Origin: Luidia sarsii
Taxonomy: Eukaryota; Echinodermata; Asteroidea; Paxillosida; Luidiidae
Length of the DNA stretch: 64,000 bases
Direction: 5' to 3'
NCBI GenBank assembly: GCA_949987565.1
Contig: OX465111.1
Location: 16,404,359-16,468,358, forward strand
A model generated the notes under the pieces. That model was not told where the DNA came from and did not search any database. It was given only the letters and a program-made list of their open reading frames with translations. Of the stretch, positions 21,766 through 34,245 are shown piece after piece; within the stretch, counting starts at the first letter, position 1; each line of letters opens with the position of its first letter. The translations under genes were made by a program, and so were the position numbers.

Positions 21766-22424
21766 ACAAAACTCGACCCACCTGCGCGGGTAAATTCGTG
21801 GTTTTCAGCCAAATTTCCGAAAACTGCGGTTCCTCGACATTCTCAAAATGTGGAGTAATTGTTTCTCCCCATTTTAAGAGGCAACAGGCACAGAATGGCT
21901 TCCGCAAAACTGTAAAAAGTCGACATTTTTTCAACAGATTCACCAGCAACATGTTCACAAGTCAAGCAAAAAAGTGAAGTAAATTCTAGCCGCGTAATTA
22001 TATTGGCAGTAATGGGTGGTCCTGTAATTTGCGGCAATACAAACTTCGAGACTACTCACATAGCTTGCATTAATCCGCGTATTTTACGAAAGGGTGTTTT
22101 TCATGTAAAAATCATGATTTCTGTTTCTAATTAAGATAAAATCACTGCTCGAAAACTTTTATTATCTGTCTATATACTCCAAACGACAAACGTCCTGTAA
22201 TTTTAAAGTGAAGTGAAGGGCCTATATTTTCACTGATTTTAAAGGGAACGAGAAAAGCAGACGATAGAAAGTGGACGATATGTAAATTAGGAGTTTTGGG
22301 GGACGCTCTCTCATTGGCCAGCGAGCTGGCTTATCTGTGATTGTTCATATTGAAATGCTAATCTAAATATCAATTGAAATGCAGGTTTTACGAATAAATG
22401 CATACGTAATGCGACTGACTATGT

Positions 22425-22570
22425 ATAAGTAACACATGTACATTACATGAACATGTACAAAATAAACATGTACAATGTACATGTACATGTACATGTATTC
22501 ATATAATTGTACATGTGCTGTAGAGTACGTGTACATGTAAAAAAAAAAGTTACATGTATAATGTATGTAT
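22425..22570. repeat. ACATGT-rich self-complementary tract
   Basis: Repeated GTACATGTACATGTACATGT and related phrases form a strongly palindromic microsatellite. Confidence 0.8.
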
Positions 22571-23780
22571 GTACAGTAATTGTGTGCAAGTTTATGTACT
22601 GCACATAGGCCTATGCAAAATAGGGCAGTGGCGAACATTGGTACATTATCCCAGAGGTCTCAAGTTAACGTCACTCTCTAGTAAAATTGTCTTTGCTATT
22701 TTCAAAATAAAACAATTGTTGAAAACGGTTTACTGACTGAAATGATCCCAATGCAAATATTAAAACATACAGAGGCCTTGAGTCCTTGACATAGCAGGTC
22801 CTCATAAAAGTTAAATAATTTGTTTTTTGATAACAAATTACTTCCGGCAGCCTTTGAAATATCCTAACAATTTAAGCATTTTTTTGCCAGTTGTTTAGAT
22901 CATGTCCAAATTCATTGGCCAATTGCTATGCCCAGAAACAGCACACACATCCATGGGAACTGGCTGCAGCTGCCAGCTTGCTGCTTCCATAGACTCATAT
23001 GTAATTTGAAGCCATAGCCAATCAACTTTGGACTGATGGTCGGACCAGTCTTATTATGACTTGTGATTTAAGTCCTAGAAATTCATCCACTGCCATAAGA
23101 TCCTTGAGAAGATACCATCTTAAACCTCTTCACCCATGATGAAAACAATTTCCATGATTACCCTCTAATGCAATGAGGGCTTGTCATACTTGACTGTGGT
23201 GTTTACTTCTTTTGTTTCTCGCTGCTCAACAGCTGTTGGCTGGTGAGTTTTGGCTGGCAACCCGATTAGATTATGCAAGACCTGTTTTAGCTTTAGCAAC
23301 ACAGCTGCAATGAAATCGGGCCCCAATCTGCATTTCCTAAGAACCTATTTCCTATTTCATTAACAACCAACACAACTTGGGAATCAAGCCTCATCATTTT
23401 GCATCAAAGTGGATGCGGGTATTTCATTATTTGATTTTGATCATCCTCATAAAAATCGTCCTCAGAAAAATCGTCCTCAGAAAAAACTCAGACAATCATT
23501 TCAGCTAACAATTTCACCAGGTTGGTTTTTGTTGAAGTGTGTCATGGTAGAACATTCAGTGAAACATACATATCTGTATGGTATTCTCTCAACCTTGACC
23601 AATGTTGGTTAATTCTTATAATCAAATTTTAAAATGACCATAAAATGCTTTCTCATAGAAAAATGGATCACAGCTATATTGGATAGGTCAGAAGAGTTAA
23701 CCCCTGAACACCCAAGACCCCACTCGTGTTTGCAGAAGTGCTATGACAGGAGATTTCCATCTGAAGGTACCCTGCAGCTG
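22570..23780. other. Gene-poor interval
   Basis: No exon is supported. The piece at 22930-23060 (CATGGGAACTGGCTGCAGC, CTTCCATAGA, AGCCATAGCCAAT) matches 32215-32305, so it is an interspersed repeat. Confidence 0.5.
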
Positions 23781-23784
23781 ATTT

Positions 23785-23995
23785 GAAGAAAAGTTGCTTA
23801 AGTTACGCAACATACAAATGTTACGTAAGTCTTTTGCCACAGTGGCTCTTTTATGCACTACTTAGAAAAGGCAGCAAAATTTTGCTCAAGTTACGCAACA
23901 AAATGTTCGCAACATTTGAAGTTTCGAGAAGTCGGCTGCAGTACACAGAAACATTGAAAAAAAAAATTCAAGCAGCATTAATATTAAGACAGTAA
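23785..23995. repeat. GTTGCGTAAGTTACGCAAC-type repeat, copy 1
   Basis: It contains AAGTTGCTTAAGTTACGCAA, CAAATGTTACGTAAG and GCAACATTTGAAGTTT. A second copy lies at 60490-60650. Internal palindromes suggest a MITE. Confidence 0.6.
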
Positions 23996-24603
23996 GCACA
24001 ACATAACTTTTCCTTTTACTTTATTCACTTTAAAAATCTATTGCAACTACAGTCAATACATTGAAGTTTGTCAATAAACGTTAAGCTCAATACAAAATGG
24101 CAGACAATTGGACAAACGGGTATACTGAATACAAAATATATTTAATGCTAATCACTTGCACTGTACTGAAGGGGACATTGAATACTTAAATGTAACCCTA
24201 AGACTGTCTGGACTGTTCTTGCTGCATTAGGGCTTTATAACAGAAAGACTCCATGAATAATTTGTCTGATGAAAGTGGCGGAAATTTCACAGATGACAAA
24301 TGAACAGGTGCACTTGAATAACAGGGGCTATATGAGATGCTGTTCCTGTTCTTGAAATTATAACAAAATGAAATTATTAGACATGAATAGCTACGTGTTA
24401 CTCCATGGATTAGATACTTGGGAATGACTTGACAAGGGCAGTTGTTCAGAGACTGGATGCAAGGCATGTAGTGCACAAACCCTTTTCAATATCTATGGCC
24501 GTGGTGCTGGCTTTGGTTTGGGACCCCAAACTTGATATCCAGGATAGCATCAAACTTCTTGAGTATGGTATCAACTATCAAGATTTGTTACAGTATTCAG
24601 TTT

Positions 24604-24790
24604 TTAAAATTTAGTGGGCCTGACGTTTCAGTCCTAGCAGGACCTTTCTCAAAGGCTTTGAGAAAGGAACTTTCTCTGCCTTTGAGAAAGGTCCTGCTAG
24701 GATCGAAACGTCAGGCACACTAAATTTTAAGATTTGCATTTTGGTAATTTTAGTCAGTAAGCAGTTTGCAACATTTTTGTATATTACTCT
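24604..24790. mobile_element. Fold-back repeat, CCTGACGTTTCGATCCTAGC family
   Basis: The arms GTGGGCCTGACGTTTCAGTC and CCTAGCAGGACCTTTCTCAA are followed by their inverse (TTGAGAAAGGTCCTGCTAGG and ATCGAAACGTCAGGC). The tail AAATTTTAAGATTTGCATTT is shared with 63160-63240. Other copies are near 19965, 26265, 29030, 47920, 50260, 56025, 56570 and 63074. Confidence 0.8.
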
Positions 24791-24799
24791 AAGTATTCA

Positions 24800-25995
24800 G
24801 TTTTGAACACAAAACAATGTCTTGGTCTCAAATGATAACTGTAATGATGGTGAAAATACAGCCAGTGCCATAATGCTTTCCATAAAACCCTATAAAGGAT
24901 AAGTCAAGAAACCATTTCTGCAAACTCAAAACCAAGCTTCAAGAGTTTCTGAGATAAGGTCTTTTTTCAAGCAAGTGATCAGGAAATGCAATGCAGGGAG
25001 GGCAGATAACATTAAATGAAATTCTCACTGATGTACATCACAATTTCATGGGCCTTTCTGAAACTGTGGCTCAGACTCAGTCATTGGGTTCATTCCTGAC
25101 ATCCTTCACAGGGCAGCATGAGGCTACTACTTAGAAAATGGTCTGTTTTGCAGTGAATAAGAGAAAAGAGTTTCAACATCGAAGATAATCCACAAGCTGT
25201 GCTTCCAGCCAATAGATGACAAACAAAGCCTGAATCTGAGCGAGAGCTGTATTTTTGAAAAAGGTCTCATATACAAGTTGGTATGTCAGCGCTCTGGGCC
25301 AGGGTAAATGGTACAGTGCTAGCAATGGGTGGGACAGCATATTGGATACCAAGGTATTCAAGCCGGTTTCCTCTGATACTTTGAATCAGCCTTACTTTTA
25401 CCGCACCCTACAGAACACTTGGCTAAGTACTCTAAGTTTTGTTGACTCAACAGACTACTGTTGATACCATCATGAGGAGTATGCAACCTCTCTTCTTTAA
25501 ACAGAATGGCCAAAATGTTGATCCTCTGCCTATGAACTGGAGCTTAAAGGGCAAAACAAAACAGTCCCAGGCAATCTGTACACTACTATTGTACGTAAAT
25601 AGATTTTTCACGGACATGAAATTTCATACGTCAAGTGTGTTCACGACAGAAAGATATCAATGCTGCCTGTAGATTGCTCTGTACATTAATTTTTTAGACC
25701 AAATCGTTTAGTTCTTCAGAGTGTAGACAGATACTACCCTGTGTCTCTTTTCACTTACTAGTGCAGTATTACAGAATAAGGCAGTAGGGCACAGGATTAA
25801 TGCACCTTGCAGAACCTCTTAATGACAGTCATGTCAGATACATATCTGAGACGGCAGTTTTTCTTTCTCGATGGGGTTTCATTGTGTATGAATACTGTCA
25901 GCTTTGTAATGCTCTGTGGAGTCTTATGATTGACCGCTTTGTGGGTAGGTGGTCTCTGTATGGATAGTCTACTGCCGAAAAGGGAACCTAACGGT
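24800..25995. other. Interval downstream of the C10 gene, no supported exon
   Basis: The short frames on both strands lack splice or family support. The part next to 26002 could be 3' untranslated sequence of the minus-strand C10 gene. Confidence 0.35.
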
Positions 25996-26001
25996 TGATG
26001 G

Positions 26002-26156
26002 CTAGGAGGACGACGTGACTGAGGTTTGCATCTGGGAGGAGGGTGCATGAGCCGGTAATGGAGGAAGGAAAATGGCTTTGAGTTGGGACGACAATTCGGC
26101 AATGGTGCTATCTGTGGCCTCGTAATGTCGTATGAGCTGAGCAAACTTAACAGCCC
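26002..26156 (-). CDS. C12orf57: C10 exon 3 (C-terminus)
   Basis: The acceptor is TTTGCATAG. It encodes AVKFAQLIRHYEATDS and the LKAIFLPP motif, ending with TAG at 26004-26002. Confidence 0.93.
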
Positions 26157-28227
26157 CTATGCAAAGAGAATAAAAACAATAAAAAATCAATTAAGCAATA
26201 TGAAAATGTTGTTACCTGTTTCAGATTGACTTAAGCAACCAAAATGCAAAATCTACACAATTGTTAGTGTTTCACATTTCGATGCTAGCAGGGGCTTCAG
26301 AAAGGCCCCGATAGGATCAAAACATCAGGCCCTCTAAACCCAATAAAGCCTTAAATCGTATTCATAATCATCTCAACCTTTGACTGAGAATACAATTGGC
26401 AAATTTCTAAAGTCCAAATGGTTTATTCCTTTTAGTCCTTCTGGAGGTTTACTTATGTTTCCCTCTGTCAACTTCATAGACCTGCTTAGGCAAGATAACC
26501 TGCTAAGCATGACATTTCATTGGTAAAGACAAGATCACCAGTACCATTTCAAAATTTTGGAAGCCTTAAGTTGCATCGTAACTCAACTTATGATTGATAA
26601 CACATCAAAAGTTATGATAGGTGCTATGGTTTCTGTGCATCGCTCCTCGCCTTAAGTTACGATGAGAATGAAGAAATCAAAGCACAAAATGCGGGTGGAA
26701 CTTTGGGTGGCAACTTGATAAAGTAAAGCTTTTTATGCTCAATCAATGTTTGGTACTTGGGTAGCTCTAAGTCCCTGGCCATTGTGTGCTAAAATCTTAT
26801 CAATCCATGTCAAGGCATCCAATGGAGAAAGCAGTTACTAGTTAGTATCTGCCTGTAGTTGTATACATGCACCTCAGGGCATGGCAATAATCGATGTTAA
26901 CCCCCCCCCTACACTTTGTTTTTTTTGCCCTACCTACTGGCCTTTCTTAGCTCAATGTTTTTGTATTCAGGCTGATGGCCCTACCCACTACCCAACTAAA
27001 AAAAAAATGCCTTGTGACATTCAATGCCCGAAGCTTTCACTTCAGTAGATGGCTAGGCCGTGGGTTTGGGACTCACCCTCTCCGTCTGACGAAAAGCCGT
27101 ACTTCTGGATGACTTCCATCTGGATTTGCGTTGCCACGGGAAACACCACCTGCATCATCTTCATCATGTCGTTGCCCGCCGCATCCTTGACCTCCTCCAT
27201 GCGCGTCCTGTTCTCAGGGGTTGCAAAGGCATCGAGGACTCTCTGCAAGACGACTGAAAGGAGGGCAAGGAAGGGGGGGGGACGTCAGTAATCTTAAAAT
27301 GCTGCATGATTTCACACTGGTCATTTTGTGGTTAATATGCTGGAGATCATCTATCTAAGTCATTGATGTTTTGACTTTTGGGGTTACTTTTCAAAATACT
27401 CACTCGAAAAACTACTGATTGGAAGGAGATAACTATTTATTTGTTGTTCAAACTGCCTTTTTTCCTTGAATGGAATTCTTTGAGTCACTTGTGATGGCCT
27501 TAAACTAAAAGGTTAACTCGCCCAAGACAATTTCATCTTTCTTTTGGCAAACAGGCCACTGCTAAATTAAATTCCCATAAATTAAAATTGAGTAATTATT
27601 ATAGGGTCCAATAATTATTTGTGGTTATTATTTTTAAATAAGACTCTGGCACCAGCACATAATTTGATCAACCTACGGCATTGCTCAAAGTCAAATAAAT
27701 ACTTATTTAAATTTAATGTTTTATATCCGACTTAAATTTTAAAAACGAGACTAAGTAAACGAGAAGTTCTAAAATCCCGGAAGTCCTTTCACAGTATCAC
27801 TAGTATTAGTAGTATCAGTATCAGACTATCACTCAGTATCACTCAGCACAGCAGTATTCCTCCATGGTATCACTATCAATATCATGGAGGTAGGACGTCC
27901 TACTCCTAACTCCTATTCATTCAGTTGCTTTCCCTATGGGTCGGTGGTTAAATTAGTGTCAAACTAAATCCAAATTTCCATCCACATTTCCATTTTTTTT
28001 ATTCCTAGATACAGCTACACAACTTGACATCTTGTGTCCATGACAATTATCTTTCAAACGTTTTATCGACAGTAAAAAAGAAGAAATCCCGAGTACAAGA
28101 GGTTCCGGGAATTAAAACACACACAAAAGAACGCCCTCTATAGTCTGCACTACTCAACTCCATTCAGTTTGCCGTCTGTACCTTTCGCATCGTCCAGTGA
28201 CAACTTTGGCTGTGGATTTTGGGCCAT
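26002..28227 (-). CDS. C12orf57: Protein C10 homologue (C12orf57 family)
   Basis: Three minus-strand exons join in phase: 28227-28182, 27253-27077 and 26156-26002. They give 125 residues, about the length of vertebrate C10 (about 126). It starts MAQNPQPKLSLDDAK, continues with VVLQRVLDAFATPENRTRM, FPVATQIQMEVIQKYGFSSD, then AVKFAQLIRHYEATDSTIAE and LSSQLKAIFLPP, and ends in a Ser/Thr-rich tail. The order ATPEN..RM..A..ND, PVATQIQ.EVI..YGF..DGEG and LKA.FLPP is the family pattern. It is a small, mostly helical protein with no signal peptide. Its molecular role is poorly known; human mutations affect brain and eye development. All introns are GT-AG and both junctions are phase 1. Identity is confident. 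Confidence 0.93.
26265..26360. repeat. Fold-back family fragment (GATCCTAGCAGG)
   Basis: TTTCGATGCTAGCAGGGGCT and its inverse GATAGGATCAAAACATCAGG face each other across a short centre, upstream of C10 exon 3 on the minus strand. Confidence 0.65.
26565..26680. repeat. Fold-back repeat, CATCGTAA family, copy 3
   Basis: GTTGCATCGTAACTCAACTT, GATAACACATCAAAAGTTAT and TTTCTGTGCATCGCTCCTCG match the family. It lies in intron 2 of the C10 gene. Confidence 0.7.
27077..27253 (-). CDS. C12orf57: C10 exon 2 (core helices)
   Basis: The acceptor is TCCTTTCAG and the donor GAGG|GTGAGT. It encodes the conserved core from VVLQRVLDAF to YGFSSDGE. It enters and leaves in phase 1. Confidence 0.93.
28182..28227 (-). 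CDS. C12orf57: C10 exon 1
   Basis: It starts at ATG 28227-28225 and encodes MAQNPQPKLSLDDAK. The donor is AAAG|GTACAG. The start matches the family's N-terminus. Confidence 0.9.
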
Positions 28228-28684
28228 TTTAAGCTTAAGCGTTGAATCTCCTTCGAATAAATATTACCACTGCTTAAATAATCTGCCGTTGTTTCTCTTA
28301 ATATTACTACATGTAGTACCACATTTTGTCGGGAAACAGTTACCAGTCGGTGCGGTAATCGCCAGAGCGAGTATCCAGAATACATGCAGTATAGGGAGGT
28401 TGTCGTATATTTTATGTCGAAGAAAAAAAGTTAAAGTTTTTCTGTTGAATTAATAATTATCTGTCCTCATCAATATACATGATTGGAACATTATTTTTAT
28501 ACATGGAGTTAAAGTGATCAGTGTTTATCAACTGGTAATAGCCCCTTCCCTCCCCCATGCCCCCCATCCCGTAAATTGTTTGTGCACAAACATAATTATG
28601 GGCCCATAGCGACTAATTGTGGTACGAAAAAAATTCGCTTCCAGCCAATTATTGGTCGCGCCAAAAATGAATATTTATGAGATT

Positions 28685-28955
28685 GCCACTGTCCTCTCCA
28701 CTATTTACATGCCATCACTTGACTTATAGTGGATATTTTTTCATCTCATTTGGCACAAAGCAGCTATATAGGGAAATGTACAAAGAAGAATGTGGACAAT
28801 ATGATAGTACTTCTTTGCTCATTTCCACTCCTGTTCTGCCCCAAATGAGATGCAAATAATGCCCACTATAGGCCTATTACTAGTATTAGTATTAGTATTA
28901 CTAGTCAAGAGATGGCATGTAAACATTGGTCGCGCAATCGGTCTATTGAAGTACA
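28685..28955. mobile_element. Fold-back MITE, CATGCCATCACxTGACTTAT family, copy 1
   Basis: The left arm (CATGCCATCACTTGACTTAT, GTGGATATTTTTTCATCTCA, TTTGGCACAAAGCAG) is inverted on the right (CAAATGAGATGCAAATAATG, CCCACTATA, GATGGCATGTAAACATTGGT). An ATTAGT microsatellite interrupts the right arm. Other copies lie at 47320, 49080 and 59800. Confidence 0.75.
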
Positions 28956-29019
28956 CGATTGGCTTTCACAAAATAATTCACTCTCTTCCCCCTTCCTTCT
29001 TGTACATGTATCTGTGTTG

Positions 29020-29085
29020 TCCTTGTCACTCTGCCTTTGAGAAAGGTCCTGCTATAGGATCGAAACGTCAGGCCCACTATTTTTT
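29020..29085. repeat. Half copy of the CCTGCTAGGATCGAAACGTC family
   Basis: CTTTGAGAAAGGTCCTGCTA and GGATCGAAACGTCAGGCCCA are present without the opposite arm. Confidence 0.7.
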
Positions 29086-29104
29086 TAAAATAAAAAGTGA
29101 ACAT

Positions 29105-29285
29105 ATGACATTATGAGATTTGATGGTTTGCATGGTGAGAACAGCAGGATAAATAGGTTTGCGGTGACACCATGTAAATTAGTGTGGTTCTGAAAAGAAC
29201 CTGAGGAACTCGACGTTTTGAACAGTGTACACATACTCACAAAAGAGTATGTACATGTACACGATGTCACCGCAAAATCCTAAAG
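29105..29285. mobile_element. Fold-back repeat with histone-type stem-loop, copy 4
   Basis: GGTTTGCATGGTGAGAACAG and GGTTTGCGGTGACACCATGT form the left arm; GATGTCACCGCAAAATCC is the right arm. GGTTCTGAAAAGAACC (29186-29201) is the reverse complement of a perfect 6-bp stem, 4-base loop histone-type hairpin. Confidence 0.7.
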
Positions 29286-31529
29286 AGAACATACATAACA
29301 AATCAAAGCGACGGGCTGTAACTTGTAAGATAATGTACAAAATACTTTTTTATTGTCAACTTGCCCTTCTTTCTCCAGGGGGAGATACTCTCCATAAAAT
29401 GACGAATAAATACAACAAAACATTGTAAACAATTGCGTAAAAAAATTGAAAAAAAAAGAAAAGAAAAGAAAATGTTCAGACTCCTCACTCACAGTATCAT
29501 CAATTTAAAAATATTGAATCATAACTTTGAATATTCTGAGTTCATTTGAACTTGTCTGGTAAAAAAAAAAAACCTGACTAACAAAAATGCTCAAACTGAC
29601 TGCATGAAAATATGCATCAGTACTGTAGGCAATAATTTCACAAACATTTATTTGTATCTGTATCATTTAGTGTATGTCCATGTTCAAAACAAAAAGTCTC
29701 CTTTCCCAAAAGTATCCCTAACTTGAGAAATCTGTTCTGTTGTAGTATGTGACAGTCCAAAATGTCTGTAGATACTAGATACATTTGTCTCTATTATTGT
29801 TTAAATTTTGTTTGTTTAGGTTTGATATCTTTGCGTGTAAACAGACAAAAAAAACATGAACAAACTTACATACATCTTTACGACTTGACAGTGCAAATGA
29901 AATAACATGTAGAAAAAAATCTCAAGTAGCAGAATATCCCGGGGAAGGGGTGGGGTTTACAACTAAATTTAAAAACTAAATGACCAAACTAAATACTTTA
30001 ATTGCCAAAACCATTAAAGCTACATTTTAGTGATATTTTCTTAATTTTAAACGGATCGGAACAAAACCGCTTGTTCAAGGTTTCTGGTAATGAAAAGTTC
30101 AACTCTATCCTGGACTATTTTCACACACAATGACACAAATGTTCTGTTATATTTTAATGAGCAGGTATGTTGACAGTACACGTCGTCCCTTTTGGTCAAA
30201 GGATGAACCCACTATTCCCCACTACAACTAAGTTGTTCATTTTTTATGGGTACATGCCATTTGACATTTTGGTTTTTATTAAGGTTTGTTTTCAATTTGC
30301 AAAGTGATTGTCTTTTGGTGAATGGGAGAAGAAAATCATCAACAGCGAATCAAAAATGGAAGAAATCAATCAAAACAAATAAAATTAAAAAAAACGATAG
30401 TTTCATTTGGATATGTAAAATTTGGGCAGTCCTGATCTACAGTATGCGAGGAATCACATCACAAAAAATGTCGTTCCACCATACAATCTTTTCTTTTTTC
30501 TTTTGTAAGGATTATATCAATCAAACTAAAATGGTGGCTACCTACTTCTGCTACTTCTAGACAACTTGGTGGTCTTAAACATTCACTTTAACTGGGATAT
30601 CTGAAGGAAATAAAATACAAGCTAAGGAATCAACTAGAATGCTTCTCTTGCCATCTTAAGACCGAAGTATACTTCAAATTTGATGGAGGTTTGGTAAAAT
30701 TGTATTCAATTTCATCAGTTTTGAGCCGTTTTTCTCTTTATACACGTATTGCCAGGCTAATACATTTTCACACTGATAGTTACAACTCAACACGAAAATG
30801 AAAAACAACTAAAAATAAAAAATAAAAGTCAACTCATCAACTCATGCCTTGGTATTTAAATATCAACTAACAGCCATTATCATACTCTCATCTTTATTCA
30901 TAAATTATGCAAATGTTTTTACCCTTTGACCTGCATTATATACATATAGAGCAGAAAAACTTGTCTGTCCGATTTGCTAGTCAGAGAAATGTTGTGAATG
31001 TCGATGTTGGATGTGGTTGTGACTTGGATCCATGCTGGTATGACAGCCAGGCTATTTTGGCTCCATCAGCACACTGGAATCCAGATCCTGTCAGTTTTTT
31101 GGATATAGAAAAAAAGGTTTAAAGTTTGAGGCAGTGTACATTATCACTATGGCCACTGTATAGCAAAATACCACAAGAAATTTGAATACCCAACATAATC
31201 TGTAAAAAGCAATGTTCAATACCATTTTAATCAAAACATTAAACAGGTCATTGAGGCAAGGGGATTTCATTCAGTTTCACAGGGTTGAGAAAATGTTGCC
31301 CATGCAGTAAGCTTCAATTCATTTCATTCATTTACATGTATTAGGGGAAGCTGGTGTGTTTGTAGCAACTATCATTAGAGCCATATACCGAAAACATGCT
31401 TTTATCAGTTTGTCTGTGCGGCAATTCTGATACACCAGTAGTAGGGCCAGACCCAAGCAGTGACGCATCCTGATCCAAGCTAGTCAGATGCCTTGGTGAG
31501 GGCATGTTAGAGAATGAAGAACGAAGAGT

Positions 31530-31655
31530 CCCAGGTGGAAGGTTTGCAAGTTACCGGCTCTTTTCAGAGCCACACTCCTTCTTGAAAGAGAAGTGCCACA
31601 TGGTGTCACCGCAAACCTTCCCTTTCCACCATGCAAACCTTATCTAAGAGACTCC
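31530..31655. mobile_element. Histone-type stem-loop repeat, best copy
   Basis: GGCTCTTTTCAGAGCC at 31556-31571 is a perfect 6-bp stem with a TTTC loop. It is followed by ACACTCCTTCTTGAAAGAGA, which looks like the purine-rich histone downstream element, then by the family arm GTGTCACCGCAAACCTTCCC and CCACCATGCAAACCTTATCT. Confidence 0.75.
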
Positions 31656-32199
31656 CACTTTGTTCACTCCCACTTATGTAGCTCCCCTTTTGAAGACCAA
31701 TGCTAGATTTGTACTGTCAAGTTTCTAATTTTTAGAATGGTGGAAAATACAGTTGCCTCGAGTTTGAAAGAGGCAGATTTGTACAGCGGCAATGCAGCGG
31801 AACCAACTGTGACAGAGAAATTTTACAATTGTTGATAAAAAGAAGCTATTTTCCTGAAAATGTCTTTAGTGGCCACAAGAGGGCGCTCCATCAAACTGTG
31901 ATTGACTCAAAAAGACGGCATCCTTCTATTGATTGAACACCTTCAAACAGCTGTCTCTTTTTCTTTTGCAACTTTCTTTTGTGGTCATTCCCAAGGCCGA
32001 GGAGGGAAAGAGGGAATTTTTCTGAAAATTTGTTTCTGTCTAAATTTCCTTAGGGAAGAAGGTGTTTAATCGAAGCGGTCTCCTCATCTGTATAAAGCAT
32101 TTCTGCAATGCCTTGTCACCCTTGTGACACGTGGTCAGGTGTGGCTTGCCTTTGCAACAAGTCAGAACCATTCATGCCAGGTTCAGCTCTGAGAAATTG

Positions 32200-32310
32200 G
32201 CCGCGGCTTGAAGTAACATGCATCCCCATGGGAACTGGCTGCAGCCGCTTGTTGACGACTTCCATAGAACCGTGTGTACTTTCAAGCCGTAGCCAATGAA
32301 TTTGGACGCA
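32200..32310. repeat. Interspersed repeat (CATGGGAACTGGCTGCAG)
   Basis: CATGGGAACTGGCTGCAGCC, CTTCCATAGAACCGTG and AGCCGTAGCCAATGAAT match 22930-23060. Confidence 0.6.
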
Positions 32311-34245
32311 GCCTTAGAGTGAGAGGAGCTGGAATAGAATGGGGGACTGAGTTTGTTACAGTCTATAGGTATAGGGACTGTGTTACTTGGTAGCCTTAAG
32401 CACTGAGAAGATGGGAAAACATTCAGGTTGTCCCATCACCAGTACATGGTCTGTAAATGGGGAAAAAAGGAACGGTCAGGGAGTGATGCTTTCTTATGAT
32501 GTAATCACCGTCTTTGTAAGAGTTTGGTTTGTCGGCCTCAAGGGCAGAATCTCGAGTCTGAGCACGGGAAAGCAACCTTGCATCGTGTGGAGAACAAGGA
32601 GAGGTCAGTCTTCACTGTACATATTACAATTTACATAAATAAGGCGATTTTTTTGTTTCTTTTTGATACACTTGACAAAATATCATATAAATAAAGTATC
32701 GATTAGTCTGGTTTTAAACTGTACACTTGCTTTCGCTGTTCGTCTTGTTCATCACAAGCATGCAGGTTGTGGTCATTGAAAAAGAAATTATACACACTGT
32801 TACATTATCTGATTGCATTGCTTCACAGAGTGATAAGTTTCGCCTGATTATTCAAAATGAGGAAAATATTCAAGGAATTTGAATCAATGTGGTGTGTTAT
32901 GAATGACTGTGACCTTTTACTGGCCAGTAGAACCACTTTTCTGGATATGCTTTCCCGACTCCCCCCCCCCCCCCAGTTGCCACTGAAAAATGCATCTTGC
33001 CTTTCTAATTTGTGCGGATGAGAACCACCAGACATCAGACCTTTCTAGCAATAGTCGTAGCCTGCTAGAATGGTTGCCATGACAAAAATGCAGTCCCAAT
33101 GCCATTCACAATGAAAAAAAAAATCCAACCCAAACCCCAAACAAAATGAAACAGAACAAAAACAAATTGAGACCCACCAGCTTTGAACTTTCAGGATTAA
33201 GTTTGTCGGGTTCTGGTAATCTTTATGACAGCAACATTCAATGAATTCCACACACAATTTACCAGTTGCAAACCACAATCTGGAAAATACAAGTGTAAAG
33301 TCGTCTCCAACGAATGGAAAAAAGGAAATTATACAAAATATAGCCGAATCAGCTTCCCTGTTAACTTTCAAGTACTTTTATCAACATTTCTCCCACCTCC
33401 TTTGTTGTTTTTGGCCGAACCATCCCCAAATTGCTTTCAAGACCTTCAATAACACTTTTTATTCATTTTCATTTTTTTATATATAATTTTTTTGGGGCAT
33501 TTTCAATTTTTTTTCTTCCGTACAATCATCAACAATTCCCTGCCATAAACTCTAGCTAAAAGTTACTCTTCCTCCTTGCATTCTCGATCCACTATTCCCT
33601 TTAAAAAATAAAATAAAATTCCATCAACATTCAACAGGGAAAAAAGCTTGAAAGTACCTTTTTTTGGTTACAAATTGATTTCCAAGCTTTTTAACCTTAC
33701 CAGATACACAGCCAAGTATTGATAGTGGTACTCTTGGCTGACCGGATCCCAACATAACCATGACTTTCTCTCCCTAAGAGCTACTGTTTTGGCTATCCCT
33801 CTCGATCCAACTGTTCAAAATACAGAGAGTACGTAATTTTTTTAGTGCTCTTGGTCAATAAAGAGAGCAAGATGCACCCGAAAAGCCTGATTCTCTGACA
33901 CGTTTCTTGAGAAGGGATTTTGCAATGGGAGCTAAACCAAAACACGGAAAGAGCTGTCACTGAACACACGGACTGCGTTTCAGGAAATTAGTCAGGCGAC
34001 GCCATTGTAGATGGCTGGCTCCTTGCAGTGATTGTCAACAAGTGCCCCGGGGTACCAGGCTGAGGGACTCCTTGCACAGTGGGTCGACCATACCCTCACT
34101 CTGATCAATAGAGGGCGGGCTTCACTCCGGCGTTATCCGCTGTTCAATGGGCTCCAAGATGTTGTGAGGTCCTGTTCACATCCTTGAGACGTCTGTATTT
34201 CTCTCTCATACTAACAAAAGTGACTTGGGCGCTTTCAAGCAGACA

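Larger units (their letters stand above)
29290..34245 (-). other. Probable 3' untranslated and downstream region of the long BET form
   Basis: Directly after the BET stop codon the minus strand has about 2.6 kb with almost no interspersed repeats, then a histone-type fold-back copy at 31530-31655 and a repeat piece at 32200-32310. Low repeat density and A/T-rich runs fit a long 3' UTR starting at 34245. I could not fix the polyadenylation site; AATAAA-like minus-strand signals exist, for example near 29650 and 32640. No other gene is supported here. Confidence 0.4.

Noticed and set aside
31556..31591. A real histone gene 3' end
   Set aside because: No histone coding sequence lies upstream on either strand, and the hairpin sits inside a repeat family with several copies in the window.
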